From Aspidapion aeneum (taxonomy: Eukaryota; Arthropoda; Insecta; Coleoptera; Brentidae), in NCBI GenBank assembly GCA_963576565.1, contig CAUYVT010000074.1, positions 17,614-81,613 of the forward strand: 64,000 bases of DNA, in the 5' to 3' direction. The notes under the pieces were generated by a model. That model was given only the letters and a program-made list of their open reading frames with translations, did not search any database and was not told the origin of the DNA. The translations under genes and the position numbers were made by a program. Positions within the stretch are counted from its first letter, which is position 1, and every line of letters starts with the position of its first letter. Of the stretch, positions 44,101 to 57,800 are shown one piece after another.

Positions 44101-47100
44101 CGGTACACATATATTTAAGACGTACGTGAATGAAACCCAACGTATGACCAACATATACGTAATATTCCAATACTCCTTGTTACCTATTTACACAATGGTT
44201 GTGTTTGATGCAAACATTCAGAAATAAAGGTACGAAAAATGCACAGATACCAAATTTACATAGAGTTTTTGTCAACTGTACGCCGATGACTTGACGTAAC
44301 GAATACAAGAATAAAATAATATTCATGCGTAAAAGTATAACCAATCAGGACATTTTATCTTAAGAGCCGCAAAGAGGATAGACTTATACCCATTGATATT
44401 GCTATTTCAAATATGTTTGCATTCTGCTACCGTAGGTATTGCAATAATACGTACTATATGGAAATAATATGCATGTCTTTGAAAGCAACCAATCATGTCT
44501 TTTTTGCTTAAAGACTCCAAGGCCCTCATGTTTGCATCATGAATGGGCAGTTACCGTGGGTATCGGAATAAAAATAGGCGCTTTTAATAAATTTTAAATG
44601 ACGTTAATTTTTAATTTAAATTTAAGAAAATTCTTTTGATTTTCGAATTTTTGGAAAACAAAGCCATTATCTTGAGTTGACGTAGCCGCATTTTTATGAA
44701 TAAACTAGAAGTATCCTAAGATAACTGCCCACATAGCACAATCACGTGTTTAACACGTAAAAAAGGAGTGAGAAAAAAAACGTTGATTTTAAAAGCTGCT
44801 AGAAAAAACGTTTATTTCATATATGAAAACAAGCTTAATAGGTCATTCATTAACGTTATAAAAAATAACGTTGCTAAAAACTGCGTTTTAATAACGCCTT
44901 TATCAAATTAAAACAGCAATGTTTTTACGTTAGTTTCAAGTGATTTTTATCAACGTTAAAATCACATTAGATTCACGCCTTTTCTACACGAATTTTAAAA
45001 CGCGACTTGCATGGCTTTTCTACCGAATATTTTTGAGATTTTACTAGCAGCATCGCCACCTATAGTCGAGATTTTTCACTTTGACAAAATCTATCATGCA
45101 GTGCTTTGGCTTCTAAACTCCAAAAACATGTTAAGGGACTGATCCCTGATCTACGATCACGACGCATCTGTTATTAATCTGATAAAGACACATTAATATT
45201 CTGTGAAAGTGTTTACTGTTCATAAATCTTGTTAAGCTTTTAAAAAAAACTTAACGTATATAGATAGATACATAGATATTTTGTCTTGCCTTGAGCGCCA
45301 TCTTTAAAATTGTCTTGAAGTGTTGTAGTCTTAAACTAGTGAACTTTTATAACTTCCTTTCGCGTCTCTTTTAAGTTAAAAAAATGTTATTAAAAAAACG
45401 TGACCAAAAAAGAAGCAGAAGTCAGTAGGTTTGAGAAGTCTTAATCTAGTGGTGTTTTAGAACATGTTGTGGAGGACTTTTCAAGTGTGAATTTGATACA
45501 TGAAAATAACGAGGGTAAGAAACACGTTATATACACAGCACCAGAAACTTCAGCAAAAAGTACATTTTATAGCTTGATTTCTCCTTGTTTTTAAGTTATC
45601 TTTAAGCATGTAGATTTTACAAAATAAATATTACATGGTATGAGGTTGTTATCAAGTAAAAAAATTTTGTTCACGTGAATTTAACGTTGATGTGATTTTT
45701 GTGCTATGTGGGTAACCATAATGTTGTTTTATATTAGGGACCTTTTGCATGTCCTATTTTTCTCTTATACTTTATTTGAGGCATGCGCAGTGACCTTGAA
45801 CTTTATCCCTTACAAAAGGATAATGTTTGACCTTACTTGAGTTCGAATAACGCAGGCTACTAGTTCCTGTATTTAGAGTCAGTGTTGCCGCGCATATAAC
45901 GTTATGACAAAATATAATGTAAATCCACAGATTTAATTTTATGCCAATTATTGAATATTTTTATAAAAACAAGTAGATATGTGTTGTTTGGCAACTAACC
46001 AAAAGGCATCTGTGTTCTGTGAAGTGTGTAAAAATAAATTTAGAAAAAAAAACTTTTTGAAAGCAAGCTTTTATAAAATGGACTAAAAAGCATAAAATAA
46101 TTTTTTGAGTGTTCTGATATCTTAATAATAAAAGCGATGGGCGTATTAAAGGAAATTTACCCGCTTTTGTTTTAGCCTTGTTAACTCGAAGTTTAGTGAA
46201 AATCCAAATTCATTATATTATAGCAGAGAAATATAAGGGTAGATAATTTAACCCAGCCCAACCCTACTCAAGCTACCCTTACATTTTTCTGATCTGGATG
46301 GGCATTATTACGCCTGCTTCATATTAGGCAGATCATCCGCGACCGGCAGTGTGTCGATTTATTTTGTCACACAAAGAAGAGTCGGCCCATCATCGGTTGT
46401 GGACGATCCACCAAATGCACATGGAAAGGCATTTACCTAATATTAAATACGCCCATCGCTTTTATTATTATGATATCAGAAGTCAAAAAATTATTTTATG
46501 CTTTTTAGTCCATTTTATAAAAGCTTGTTTTCAAAAAGTTTTTTTTTCTAAATTTATTTTTTAATTTTTAGATTTGTCTAAGTCTATGCATTTCAGCTAG
46601 CGCATCGATATTGCAGGGAGTCTTTCCTGTCAATTTTGAAATATCTAAGTCTTCGATGAGAAGGCCGTCCAACGATTTGATACTAAACAAAATACAAACT
46701 AAAATTTTACCCCCTCTCCGCCGTCCTCGTTAGAGGGGAGGTAGGCAGTCAGTGATACCACATTATTGGATGGTCATCGGAACTATAACGGTATACGAAA
46801 TTTAAAGTCAGTCGGATACGTGGAAGTCAGTTGAAAGTAATCAGAAAAATTTGAAATTAAATCGTCCATTTTGAATCCGCCATATTGAATTTTTGTAATC
46901 TGATCAAAAATTCGTAATTCTCATCCTCAAAAACCCCCAGATACCAATTTTGGTGGAAATCGGACAAACTAAAGTTTTACCCCCTCTCCACCCCCCACGT
47001 TAGGGGGGAGGTAGGTACCCGATGAAACCACATTATTGTATTGTCATCGGAACTAAGACGCTATGCGAAATTTGAAGTCAATCGGATGTTTGGAAGTTCT

Positions 47101-50100
47101 TCAAAAATGAGTTGCAAGATTTGATTACATACATACATACCCACATACATACATACATACATACAGGTGAAGTTAAATAAAAGCTTGTAATAAAAAAGAA
47201 GAAAATGTACACAGTACACAGACCTATCCTATATTTTCCTGGCGGTTTTTCACTGGTATTGATTTTCAGGTTTTCCCTACTTGTTTTCGGAACTTATTAA
47301 TTAATTTTGCCTACAGAAAACAGGCTTTTGACAGATAAACAAAGGATGACAAAAATAACGCAAATAAAAATTGTGTCTGCAAAAGGTAAAGATTGGACTT
47401 CTAAGTATCACGTGACATCTGTCCTTTAATGTCACATTAATAAAGGATAGTTAGCTTGTGGAGTAGGGAGTTATTGCAATAAAGCCAGGCAGTAATTGAA
47501 GTGCACTTTTGCGTTCCGACAAGTCCAAATTATCAAAAATAATTTTTGGTGTGATTTTTACAAAGTATCAATTTCATACTGGGCCATAACAGATACCAAT
47601 AATATCTATATTAGAACCAAAATTTAGGAGAGTTGCAAATTTGTTTTCAAATTCAGACAGTTTTTTTTTGATTTCCCACAAATTTGAAATTTACCACTTG
47701 GCCGGTTTTTGCACCACGGTCTTCAATTGTGCCCGGCACTATTCTGACAGTTTCGCATTATAAAAACAGCTGTCTTCTTTCAAAATTAGGCCTTTATGTA
47801 TTATATGACCCGGAATGAATAGTGCCGCCACTATTAATGGAAAATAAACGACTGGATTTATAAATTCGACTTTGGTATGGCAATTTTGAAAGATCAACTG
47901 TCAGTTTTCAATGGAAAGTTGTCAGAATAGTGCCCGGCACTATTATTGCACGGCTTTATTGCAATAAGTCCCTAGTGCCTGTAAAAAATCCCTACATCCA
48001 TTACCTTTATAAAAAAAAATCTAAACAACATACACAATTTTTTGAGGTTATTGCTTCATTAGAGTCAAATTATTAGAGTTGGTATATATTTCATACAAGA
48101 TAAAACTGTAAGTTGAGAACTTGATAGAGATTGTTCATCATTTTTATCTAACAAGTAAGAAAATACATTATTAGGGACTGATATGTGACGACGTATCTTG
48201 AGCAAGCCGAGCGGGATACAGTATATGTATTAAAGATAGTGTAAAGCACTTTGTTTGAAACAATGATTGAGTAGAAATAAAATTTCGGACTTCGATTGTC
48301 TTTATTTATTTTAAACAATTTTTTTTTCGGTTAGTAAGTATCTCTAACCGTTTTCAAGTGTAAACTAAACAATCCAGTCTACTACTTAAACTACTTATTG
48401 AGCAATCAGGTGTTACGGACTGCCCCCTTTTTTAATCCGCTTGTTTCCTTAAGAAGTGGTTTCCATATGGTATGTCCGTGCTTCGTTGAATAAAAAATAT
48501 CTTTATACTGCATTATAAACGCAGCTTCAATAAACTTTCTTTTTGGCCAATTGGACTCCCTATGCAAAAGTTTAGCTTCAGACAATTGAATCCTGTGATA
48601 ATTTGACCATGATCTGCTAAACCGCATTTTTCAATATCCCCTAATTGAGTATTTTTTAGATATTCATTTACTCTTATTACTCCACATACCTTTGACAGTG
48701 GGAAAGAAGAATTAAAGAGATCAGTTGGATGACTTGGTCGAGTTAATACCCTGAGAATTTCTCGTTCTTGTATTGAGACACCGCAGCCTGCATAGATGGA
48801 AGTTTTCCGAAAATTTATGTATGGCTTCGGTAGTTCAGTGGTTAGAATGTTTGCCTAGATAGCAAGAGATCCCGGGTTCGATCCCCGGCCGAAGCAGAAA
48901 ACTTTTTTCTTATTTTTCTTTCTTTAATTTCACTTGTTGTTTACTGTTTTTATATTATAGTGTTTGGCTATTCGTCTTATGTTTTCTGAAATCCCTTGAG
49001 CAAAATGGAATGTTAAGCTCTTTATCAAAAAGGTGCCTATTATAATGGGTGCCTGTTTTATAACGTTTTACCCAACGAAATTAAATTAGCTCTGTCATTT
49101 GCTTGATTTTAAAAGTAAAACCAAAAAGCTCCTTATTATTATGAGTCCTTATGTCTCCGAATTTTTTGACAATATTTAATTGGAATTTATTTTGTTCAAT
49201 TTTTTTTTGTCCTAAGATTACTTAGTGTTTTATTGTTTAAATATGTTTTTCTTATTGTTTCAATTATTAATCTTTGTGACTCTTATCAATAAATACTGGT
49301 ATAGTTTTACCAATATTTTATTGCAAAGTTCAAAATCTTTTTAGAGAAGTAGAATTTTTTCTATCTATATTGTGCTCTTTACACTATTTTTAAAGCGCTT
49401 TTTGTTTAACCTAATTAACTTTTTTTAAATTAGATATATTGTTTTTTTTAATTTTTTGTTTGTTTATTTTATTAGTATTACGCTACGCTACGCTTGTGCT
49501 GAAAACTATTCATCTCGGTATAAAGCGGGGTCTACACATAACGTTTTGCCTGACGTTTTACTTGATCAGGTAAAACGGATCAGGCAAACCTTTCGTGTAG
49601 ACAATAAAACATACGTTTTGCCTGAACTGAACAGGACTGAAGTCGGACCTGTTGAACTGATCGGTAGAGGCTTTGTTTCCGGTAAAACGTCAGTTTTAGC
49701 GGCATTTCTTGTGGTAGTGCATACAATTTTAATTCCTTTCGAGTGCAACTTAGAAGTTGGTATACGAAACGTCCGACATTAGATAAGATAATTTTTTAGG
49801 AAATCAAACAGGTTATTGTTTTCCTCCACTAATTTTTAATTTGTTTTAAACAAATAATCCCGACATGTTTCGTAAGCAGAAACTTACATCTTCAGGGGAC
49901 ATTACCAAACTAAATCAGCACAACATTTTGAAAAACTGGTTAAAAAACTATGTTTAGCTACTGAAACGGTTAAGTCATAGACATTTAAAACAAAAAACAT
50001 TATTGACAAAAGCAGTGCTTCCTCCATGGTGTATCAAAAACTGATCTAAAAACGTACGTTAAAACTATCAAGTGTGTACGCTAGTCTTTCAACCGTCATA

Positions 50101-53100
50101 CTTGACCCTTTTGACTGTCAGGCAAGACGTAAGGTAAAATGTTATGTCTAGACCGGGCTTAAAAAGTAGTAGAATTGGGTCTATACTGCCTTAATTCGGT
50201 TCAATGTTATATTTACTATATTTATCTCTTTTTTATGAACTCCATACGAAAGACAACGACCTAGCAACCTTCAACTTAAACATGTTTATTATCTCCGAAG
50301 TTCAAGGACTAAAGTTTTTATATACAGGGTGTTAATAAGAACTTGGGTAAGTACAGGGTATCCCAAATTCGATGTTTTAGAGGGCTTTAGGTTTCTTTGG
50401 ATATTTCTAGGTGATAATAGCAAAAAAAGCTAATCCTCACTTGTAGACTGCATCGTGATATAGCAAGCTGTTTTTTTGGCTACAAGGGGTTTCAGAAAAG
50501 ACTGCATTTTGAGATGTGAGCTATATTTAAGAAAATTTAATTATGTTATACTCATTTTTTGTTTTTTTTTTTAGATAATTTAACTGTCTATTTGAGTTTA
50601 ATCTGACACTTTTAATTTTTGAGATATTTTTTTATCAAATAACGTAAAATTTTCGTTCAAATGACGTAACACATTCAGTATTTAATATTTTAAATTTTTC
50701 ATTATCCCCCAGAATACCATAGGCCACTTAACTATTTTTTACGTGTATTTTTTTTAGTTGTTACAGCTCTATAAGCTCAGCACTACGCCTAATATTTTAG
50801 TAGATTCCGGTGAAGGGGATGGGACAATTCGCCGCGGCCGATTCGCCGCGGGACAATTCGCCGCCGGCCGATTCGCCGCGGGGACAATTCGCCGCGAGAT
50901 TTTTTGTTTAATGATATTACCAATGGCAATTGTTTAAACATTTTTATTTAGCTTGACTTCATATAATATATTTGTTTATTAGTTTGGTTATAACATTTTT
51001 CAAACTTTTCCAACTAGGTTCGGTTCGTTTAGCATACAATTCAAAATATTTTTAACCAAAAAAATAATTCAAATGGTGGATCCAAAATGGCGGATTTTTC
51101 CATTTTTATGAACCGATTTGCATCAAGCTCGAAACTTTAAAAATCTTTCAGGTCGTTCATTATTATTTTTAACTTAAATTTATAAAAATCAAAATGGCGA
51201 TTCCACAATGGCGCACTCTCTTATTTATACGCCGATTTTCCTCAAACTTGAAACATCGAGGCGCTTAAGGTAACACAATACAATTTTTGAATCAAATTTA
51301 AAAAGCTGAAAATGGCGGATTCAAAATGGCGGATTTTCGGAATTCGGAACTTTGAGATCTTTCAGGTCCATGTTGGTTCATAAATGGGAAAGTCCGCCAT
51401 TTTGGATCCGCCATTTGGGTTTTTATAAATTTATGTTAAAAATAATATTTAGCGACCTGAAAGATCTCAAAATTCCGAGTTTGATGCAAATCGGTTCATA
51501 AATGAGAAAATCCGCCATTTTAGAAACGCCATTTTGATTTTTTTAAAGTTTAAGTTAGAAATCATAATCAGCGATCTGAAAGATCTTTAAATTCCGAATT
51601 GAATATATAATGGCTCAAAAATGGGAAAATCCGCCATTTTGAATCCGCCATTCTCAGAATTTTAAATTTGATTCAAAAATTGTATTGTGTTACCTTAAGC
51701 GCCGCGATGTTTGAGTTTGAGGCAAATCGGTTTATAAATAAAAAAGTGCGCCATTGTGGAACCGCCATTTTGATTTTTTTAAAGTTATAAATTATAATTT
51801 TATTTATTTTTTTAATAAAAAAAATGTTGAATTTTATACTAACCACCAAATACCTAGTTGGAAAAGTTTTAAAAAAGTTATAACCAAACAAATAAACAAA
51901 TATATTATATAAAGTCAAGCTAAATAAAAATGTTTAAACAATTGCCAATGGTAACATCATAAAACAAAAAATCTTGAGGCAAATTGTCCCCGCGGCGAAT
52001 TGTCCTGCGGCAAATCGGCCGCGGCGAATCGGCTGCGGCGAATCAGACGCGGCGAATTGTCCCCTACCCGCGGTGAATGTGTCAACCCTTGTCAACATCA
52101 AAAAGGTAAAGAACCCTTACCTAGCCAATACATTTTATATTTTAAAAATAGCTAGGTAAAACCATTCATCCCAAAAGATTGAAACCTACTATATTTTTTA
52201 GTCATTCATACCATGAGGTTGTCAAAAAAAAAAGCTGTTTTAATTTAAGAACGTAAAATTTAGTACCCGTAAATTAAAAATCAAACAAGTTTTCGCAGCT
52301 AATCGGGTAAAAATAAGGGTTTTTTTGTTTCTCTCGTATTTTTCCGTGGGTAGTTCGGAAGCTTAACCTCACGGGGTCCAAGAGCTAATGGACACCTAAT
52401 AAGTGTTGACAGGTTCATCTCTTCAGAACACCGCTTGCACGGTAAAAAAATTTGTCTTAGATCAAAGCAAATTGCTTTGAAGTAAAATAATTTGTGCTTT
52501 CCGATTCACCAAGAGAATATTTTCTTGATATAGCACAAAAAATGTATTGCCCTCTATTTTATTGTGAAACAGAAATTGTTTTATTATAAATTTTTTCTTT
52601 ATTTATAAAAGTTTTCTCTGGAAACAAAATATTACTTATATGAAGACAATTTGCTTTGTTACAAATGGAGTATACTGAAACAAAACAATTAAAGAAGAAA
52701 AATAAAGTCTCATTTCAAGATTAAACGCTGCGTTGAACTAAAAATAAATATTTAAATTCAAAACAAATTTTTTTAAGGTAAAACAATTTATTCAAGAAAA
52801 GTAAGGGTAGACAATTTTTTTTACCGTGTGGTTAATGTATGCTAAGTTAAGTATACGGTTTTGCCTCTCACCTTACGTTTCTAGTGAGAAAACATAATCA
52901 AATACTCTACAAGAAGCGCCATCTACCGAAGTACGAGAGAAACTAAAACAGTAGCAGGCGAGTAAAACTGCTATATCTTTGATCGATGAAAATATCGATT
53001 GCGGCATTTAAATAAATATAGCTCGAAAACGAACCCTATGGCCTCCCCCCCAATTTTTTTTGGAAAAAATATCAGGAAGGTTTGGTCTTCAACATATCTC

Positions 53101-53567
53101 AAATTCAGCTGATCTGACGCATCCCGGTAAACAATGTAATTAGTGCCTCCTCCTTTTCAACAAAAGTAAAGCTACCTAAACACCTAAAACGACTAGGTCT
53201 ATGGCTGGGCGTGCCTACTGGCGCCAATGTTTTTCTGATCCAAACCGTCTGGACTTTTTTGCTTTAAGTTAATTCAAATTTTTTTGCAATCCTATAACCT
53301 AAGGTAACAAGGGTAGCAATATAATGTTTTTTTTCCTCTCGCCCACAACCTAGGGCAACAGAAAACGGAACGCTGAACAATAACAAGCCTCAATGGGGTC
53401 TCAACAAAATAGAAATAATTTTTTTTTTTTTAACAAATTCAAAAAGCTGTTATTCAATGTTGTGCTACTATTACTATTTTCTGTAACTAACGGCGTCCCA
53501 TTAACGTGGCCGTGTATGACCATTGCAGGAAACTTACGATTACACTGGAAAGGATTTGGTACGTACC

Positions 53568-53624
<57 letters not shown>

Positions 53625-54781
53625 CGGTTTCACAACGTTCTACGTCTTCCGATACCCAATCTCCACTCGTTTCTGTTTGCCCATAATTCATCATCTAGGC
53701 ATCTTATTCTTATTTCACTGTCTATTCCTTCTCTCCAGCTTCTCCTTGGCCGTCCTCGTTTTCTTCGGCCAGTTGGTTTCCATTGTAGTATTTGTTTAGG
53801 TAGTCTTTCATCATTCATTCTTTGTACATGTCCGTACCACACTAGTTGTTTTGTTCTTATATCATCCACTAAAGTACGTTCACCCACTGTCATAATTTCT
53901 CTTATTCTTTGATTTGTAACTCTTTCTCTTTTTGATTTCCCTGCTGCTCTTCTCCAATAGTCCATCTCCGTAGCGGAAAGCATTTTTTCTGTTCTATCCT
54001 TGATTGGCCATACTTCTGAGCCGTATGTAATAATACTTTTTACAATGGTGTTATATATAAGCTTTTTGTTATGTTTTGATATACTTTGGTCCCAAATTAT
54101 TCCAATTAATAAAGTTATTGCTTTTCTTCCTTGTACGTTTCGTACGTATCTTTTATAGCTTTGTCTAGTGTTCCATCAGCTGTAATTTTTAGACCTAAGT
54201 ATTTATACTCATCACAGGACTGAATTCACTGCCCGGTATTTAAGATTAGATCCTGTTTCATTCCACCGATACACATATACTCTGTCTTATTGAGATTAAC
54301 CTCCAGTCCCCACTTATTGTACTCTTCTATTAGTTTTCGTGTCATATATTCGAGGTCGTCATAATCCTGAGCCACTACTATCTGATCATCGGCGAAACAT
54401 AAAGTATACAAGGTGGTTTCGTCCAACGGAATTCCCATGTTTTGACATTTTCTCTTCCATACTTTAAGGACTTGTTCCAAGTATATCTTGAAGAGCGTAG
54501 GCGAGATACAGCAACCTTGTTTAAGACCTTACTCTGTAGACTATTTCTGGGTCTTGAACGTGATATCCACATCACACGCTTGGACCAATAGCAAACTCCG
54601 AGCGGTCGCGTGTTGTGCGAAATGTATTATCTCGACCAATGGCATAGTCGCTCGCACTTCAGAGTTAGTGAATTTTACGCGTTTGAGGTGAAATATGTTC
54701 TCCCGCCCCGTACCGACTGAACGTTACTCGGTCGGATCGTAAGAGAAGCTCACGGTGGATAGAATAGACCGGTGTTCGGAT

Positions 54782-54858
<77 letters not shown>

Positions 54859-57800
54859 GTCGAATTTGCCACGTCACTGGTGGTCCAGCTGATTTTTGTA
54901 AACAAAAGTTAGATCTGTTATGAACAACGGAACAACTAATGATTTTTGAATTTTTTGAAAACTAAGGCCATTTTTCTACTGTTTTCTCGTACATCCATAT
55001 AAAATGTAATTTTCTAGATGTATTGTCGTTATTTTTTTTTTTCGCCCGCTTTATTTTTTATTACACAAAACTTAAACTACAAGTCAAACTGAATGAGATC
55101 GTTTAATATCAAAGGTGGACCGAGGTATATTGGGTAGGGAACAAAGAGGTATGTCACGGGATAATTTTTAAAGCTGAAACGAACACATTCATTTCTTCGA
55201 TTTTTAGATTTTGTGTAAAGAGAAATGAAGCAACTAAAAAAAATAACGACTGGTATGTCTGAAAAATATTATTTTATAAGAATATACCAAAAAAAAATAC
55301 AAAAATTGCCTTAGTTTTCAAAAAAATCGAATATATTAGTTGTTCACATCACATCTAACTTTCGTTTCTAAAAATCAGCTGGACCACCAGTGACGTGAAA
55401 ATTCGACATATATCTACAAGATCCGAACACCGGTATATTCTATCCACCGTGAGAGAAGCTTGCGCAATGGAGGTCGTTTCGCACAGCACGTGACGGCTCG
55501 GAGCTAATTTAAAGCCATTGGCCAAAGCATGTGATGGGAACTATCACATTGTTCAAGATCCAAAATAGCTACCATTGAGTGGGACGTCACGATAAATGTC
55601 ACAGTTATTAAACAATCTATATTTATTCTATAATTTCTGTAATATCTTTAATAGCGGTTTGTATTGTTTTAAACTGTATTTTGTTTCTTTACTACTTTTT
55701 ATATTACACTATTAATTTCAGCTCTTATAATACACAAAGGCCTAATTTTGAAAGAAGACAGCTGTTCTTATAATGCGAAACTGTCAGAATAGTGTCTGGC
55801 ACAATTACTGCCTGGTTTTATTGCAATAAGTCCCTAATAATGAATAACAAAATTATTTGACATTGTCAAATTTGACATTTTTAAATTTTACAGTTTTCCC
55901 CAACTCTCCAAACTTGACAAATAATGCTATAACTTGGTCTTCTTCTTGGAGTTATTTAAATTTTTGTCTATTCTTAACATTTTCAATCACCCTTTAAAGT
56001 TTGGTATATCAGATAAATTACATCCTGTATAATTCATACTTTTATCTTACCCATTAGTATATTGCACCACACGACGATAATATGATTCATCTTGGCCAAT
56101 CCTAAAAAAAATGCCTTTTTAAATTTTATTACAAGATGAATGATCAAACAAGTTTTCGGGGCTAATCCGGTAAATATAAGTTTTTGTTTTTCTCATGTTT
56201 TTCCGTGGGTACAGTGTTGCCAGACTTTTCTGATGACTTTCCTTCAACTAAGTGACATAACGGCCATTTCAAGCATGTGGACGGGACAAATCACAAAATA
56301 GGACATCCAAAAAAAATTGTAGCCAATTTGTTATGTAATATTTTAACACCAAAATTAGCAAATATATTCTTCATTAATTAGACAATATTTTGGAAAATAT
56401 AAATGCAAGCAACATGTTTTTATAGTAGAGATAATATCAATAAATGACGGTTGTGGACGGGACAGGAAAAATCCGTATCATTTTAGTTAACATAAAAACA
56501 ACAAAAATTTCTGAAATGGTTGTTTTAAGAAAAAAGATATAGTTTTTAGTTTATAACAAAATACTAGTAAATCACACTAATTGATTAAGAAATAAATTTT
56601 CTATAAGAATTCCTGACGAAAAAATAATATTTATTGGTTTTGAACGGAACAAAAAAACCTTAAGAATTATGGAATAATTTTATATAATTTATTTTAGTAT
56701 AAATAACAACATCAACTAAATTAAAGGGAACAATAACGACGAACTAATTTTAACAATAAATTAATGATTAATGTTTTGTTATAGATATCTTTCTTATATT
56801 GTTTTGATGGGTGTGACCAATTTCCAAAAATTTTTCGGACACAGGCCTAAAAAAGTGGCATGATTGGAGCCCTGCAATGGGCAGGACGCTTTCCCATCGA
56901 GAGGTTAACATGTTTTTGTTCTCCTGAATCTTTTGGCTTGAAACGTAGATAAGATTTATATTGGTTTTACCATTAAGTGCATTAAAAATATATTTTAATG
57001 CACTTTTGTATTTTATAAGCAAAATCCAAATCGCTTGAAATGGCCGAAAAACCCTTCATACAAAACAGTAACAGGTGGGTGGTCGCAGAGTTGTCAGGTA
57101 CTGCAAGTACAGTACTTGAAATTGTACTTCTCAGTGTGGTATGTTGTCCATCCCCACCACTCACTTTTGGGAGCTAGGCGTGTTGTCGTTCTGGGGTAAC
57201 TCTTACAAGTAATGTGCTGCATTCTTATGGAATATCCCTTAATTATTAATCAAATAAGAGCTTTGATTGATTATATAAGTAAGGCTTTATTCTTCTAAAA
57301 AACAAAACATTTTTGTGCAATCCTAGCGTAAATTGTTCATTAAAATCTAGTGTCCTACGTAGGTATACAGACATTTACATAAAAACCGAGATAATCTGTT
57401 TACGGCCTACGCAGTTTTGATGGTAAAAAATGACTGTAAAATGCTAAACGCACACTCTTTTTGTAAAACCCTTGTTCGCAACCCACATAAGAATTATCCA
57501 CTTGAAAAAATTGTTGTCTTTTTAAGCTTTTTAAATTGGCTTTTAGTCGGATAATAATACGTTTAGACCTTAAAGAACTTCCATTCAATATCCATATACG
57601 TAATATTCCAATACTCCCTGTTACCTATTTACACCATGGTTGGCGTTTGATGCAAACATTCAGAAATAAAGGTACGAAAAATGCACAGATACCAAATTTA
57701 CATAGATAGAGTTTTTGTCAACTGTACGCCGATGATTTAACGTAACGAATACAAGAATAAAATAATATTCATGCGTAAAAGTATAACCTATCAGGACATT

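Noticed and set aside
49456..49782. 108-residue frame as a gene
   Set aside because: It crosses the TIR border of the 49522-50160 element and has no motif.
53506..53912. Plus-strand frames with YIYIYI runs
   Set aside because: They translate the (TA)n tract and the antisense of LINE B.
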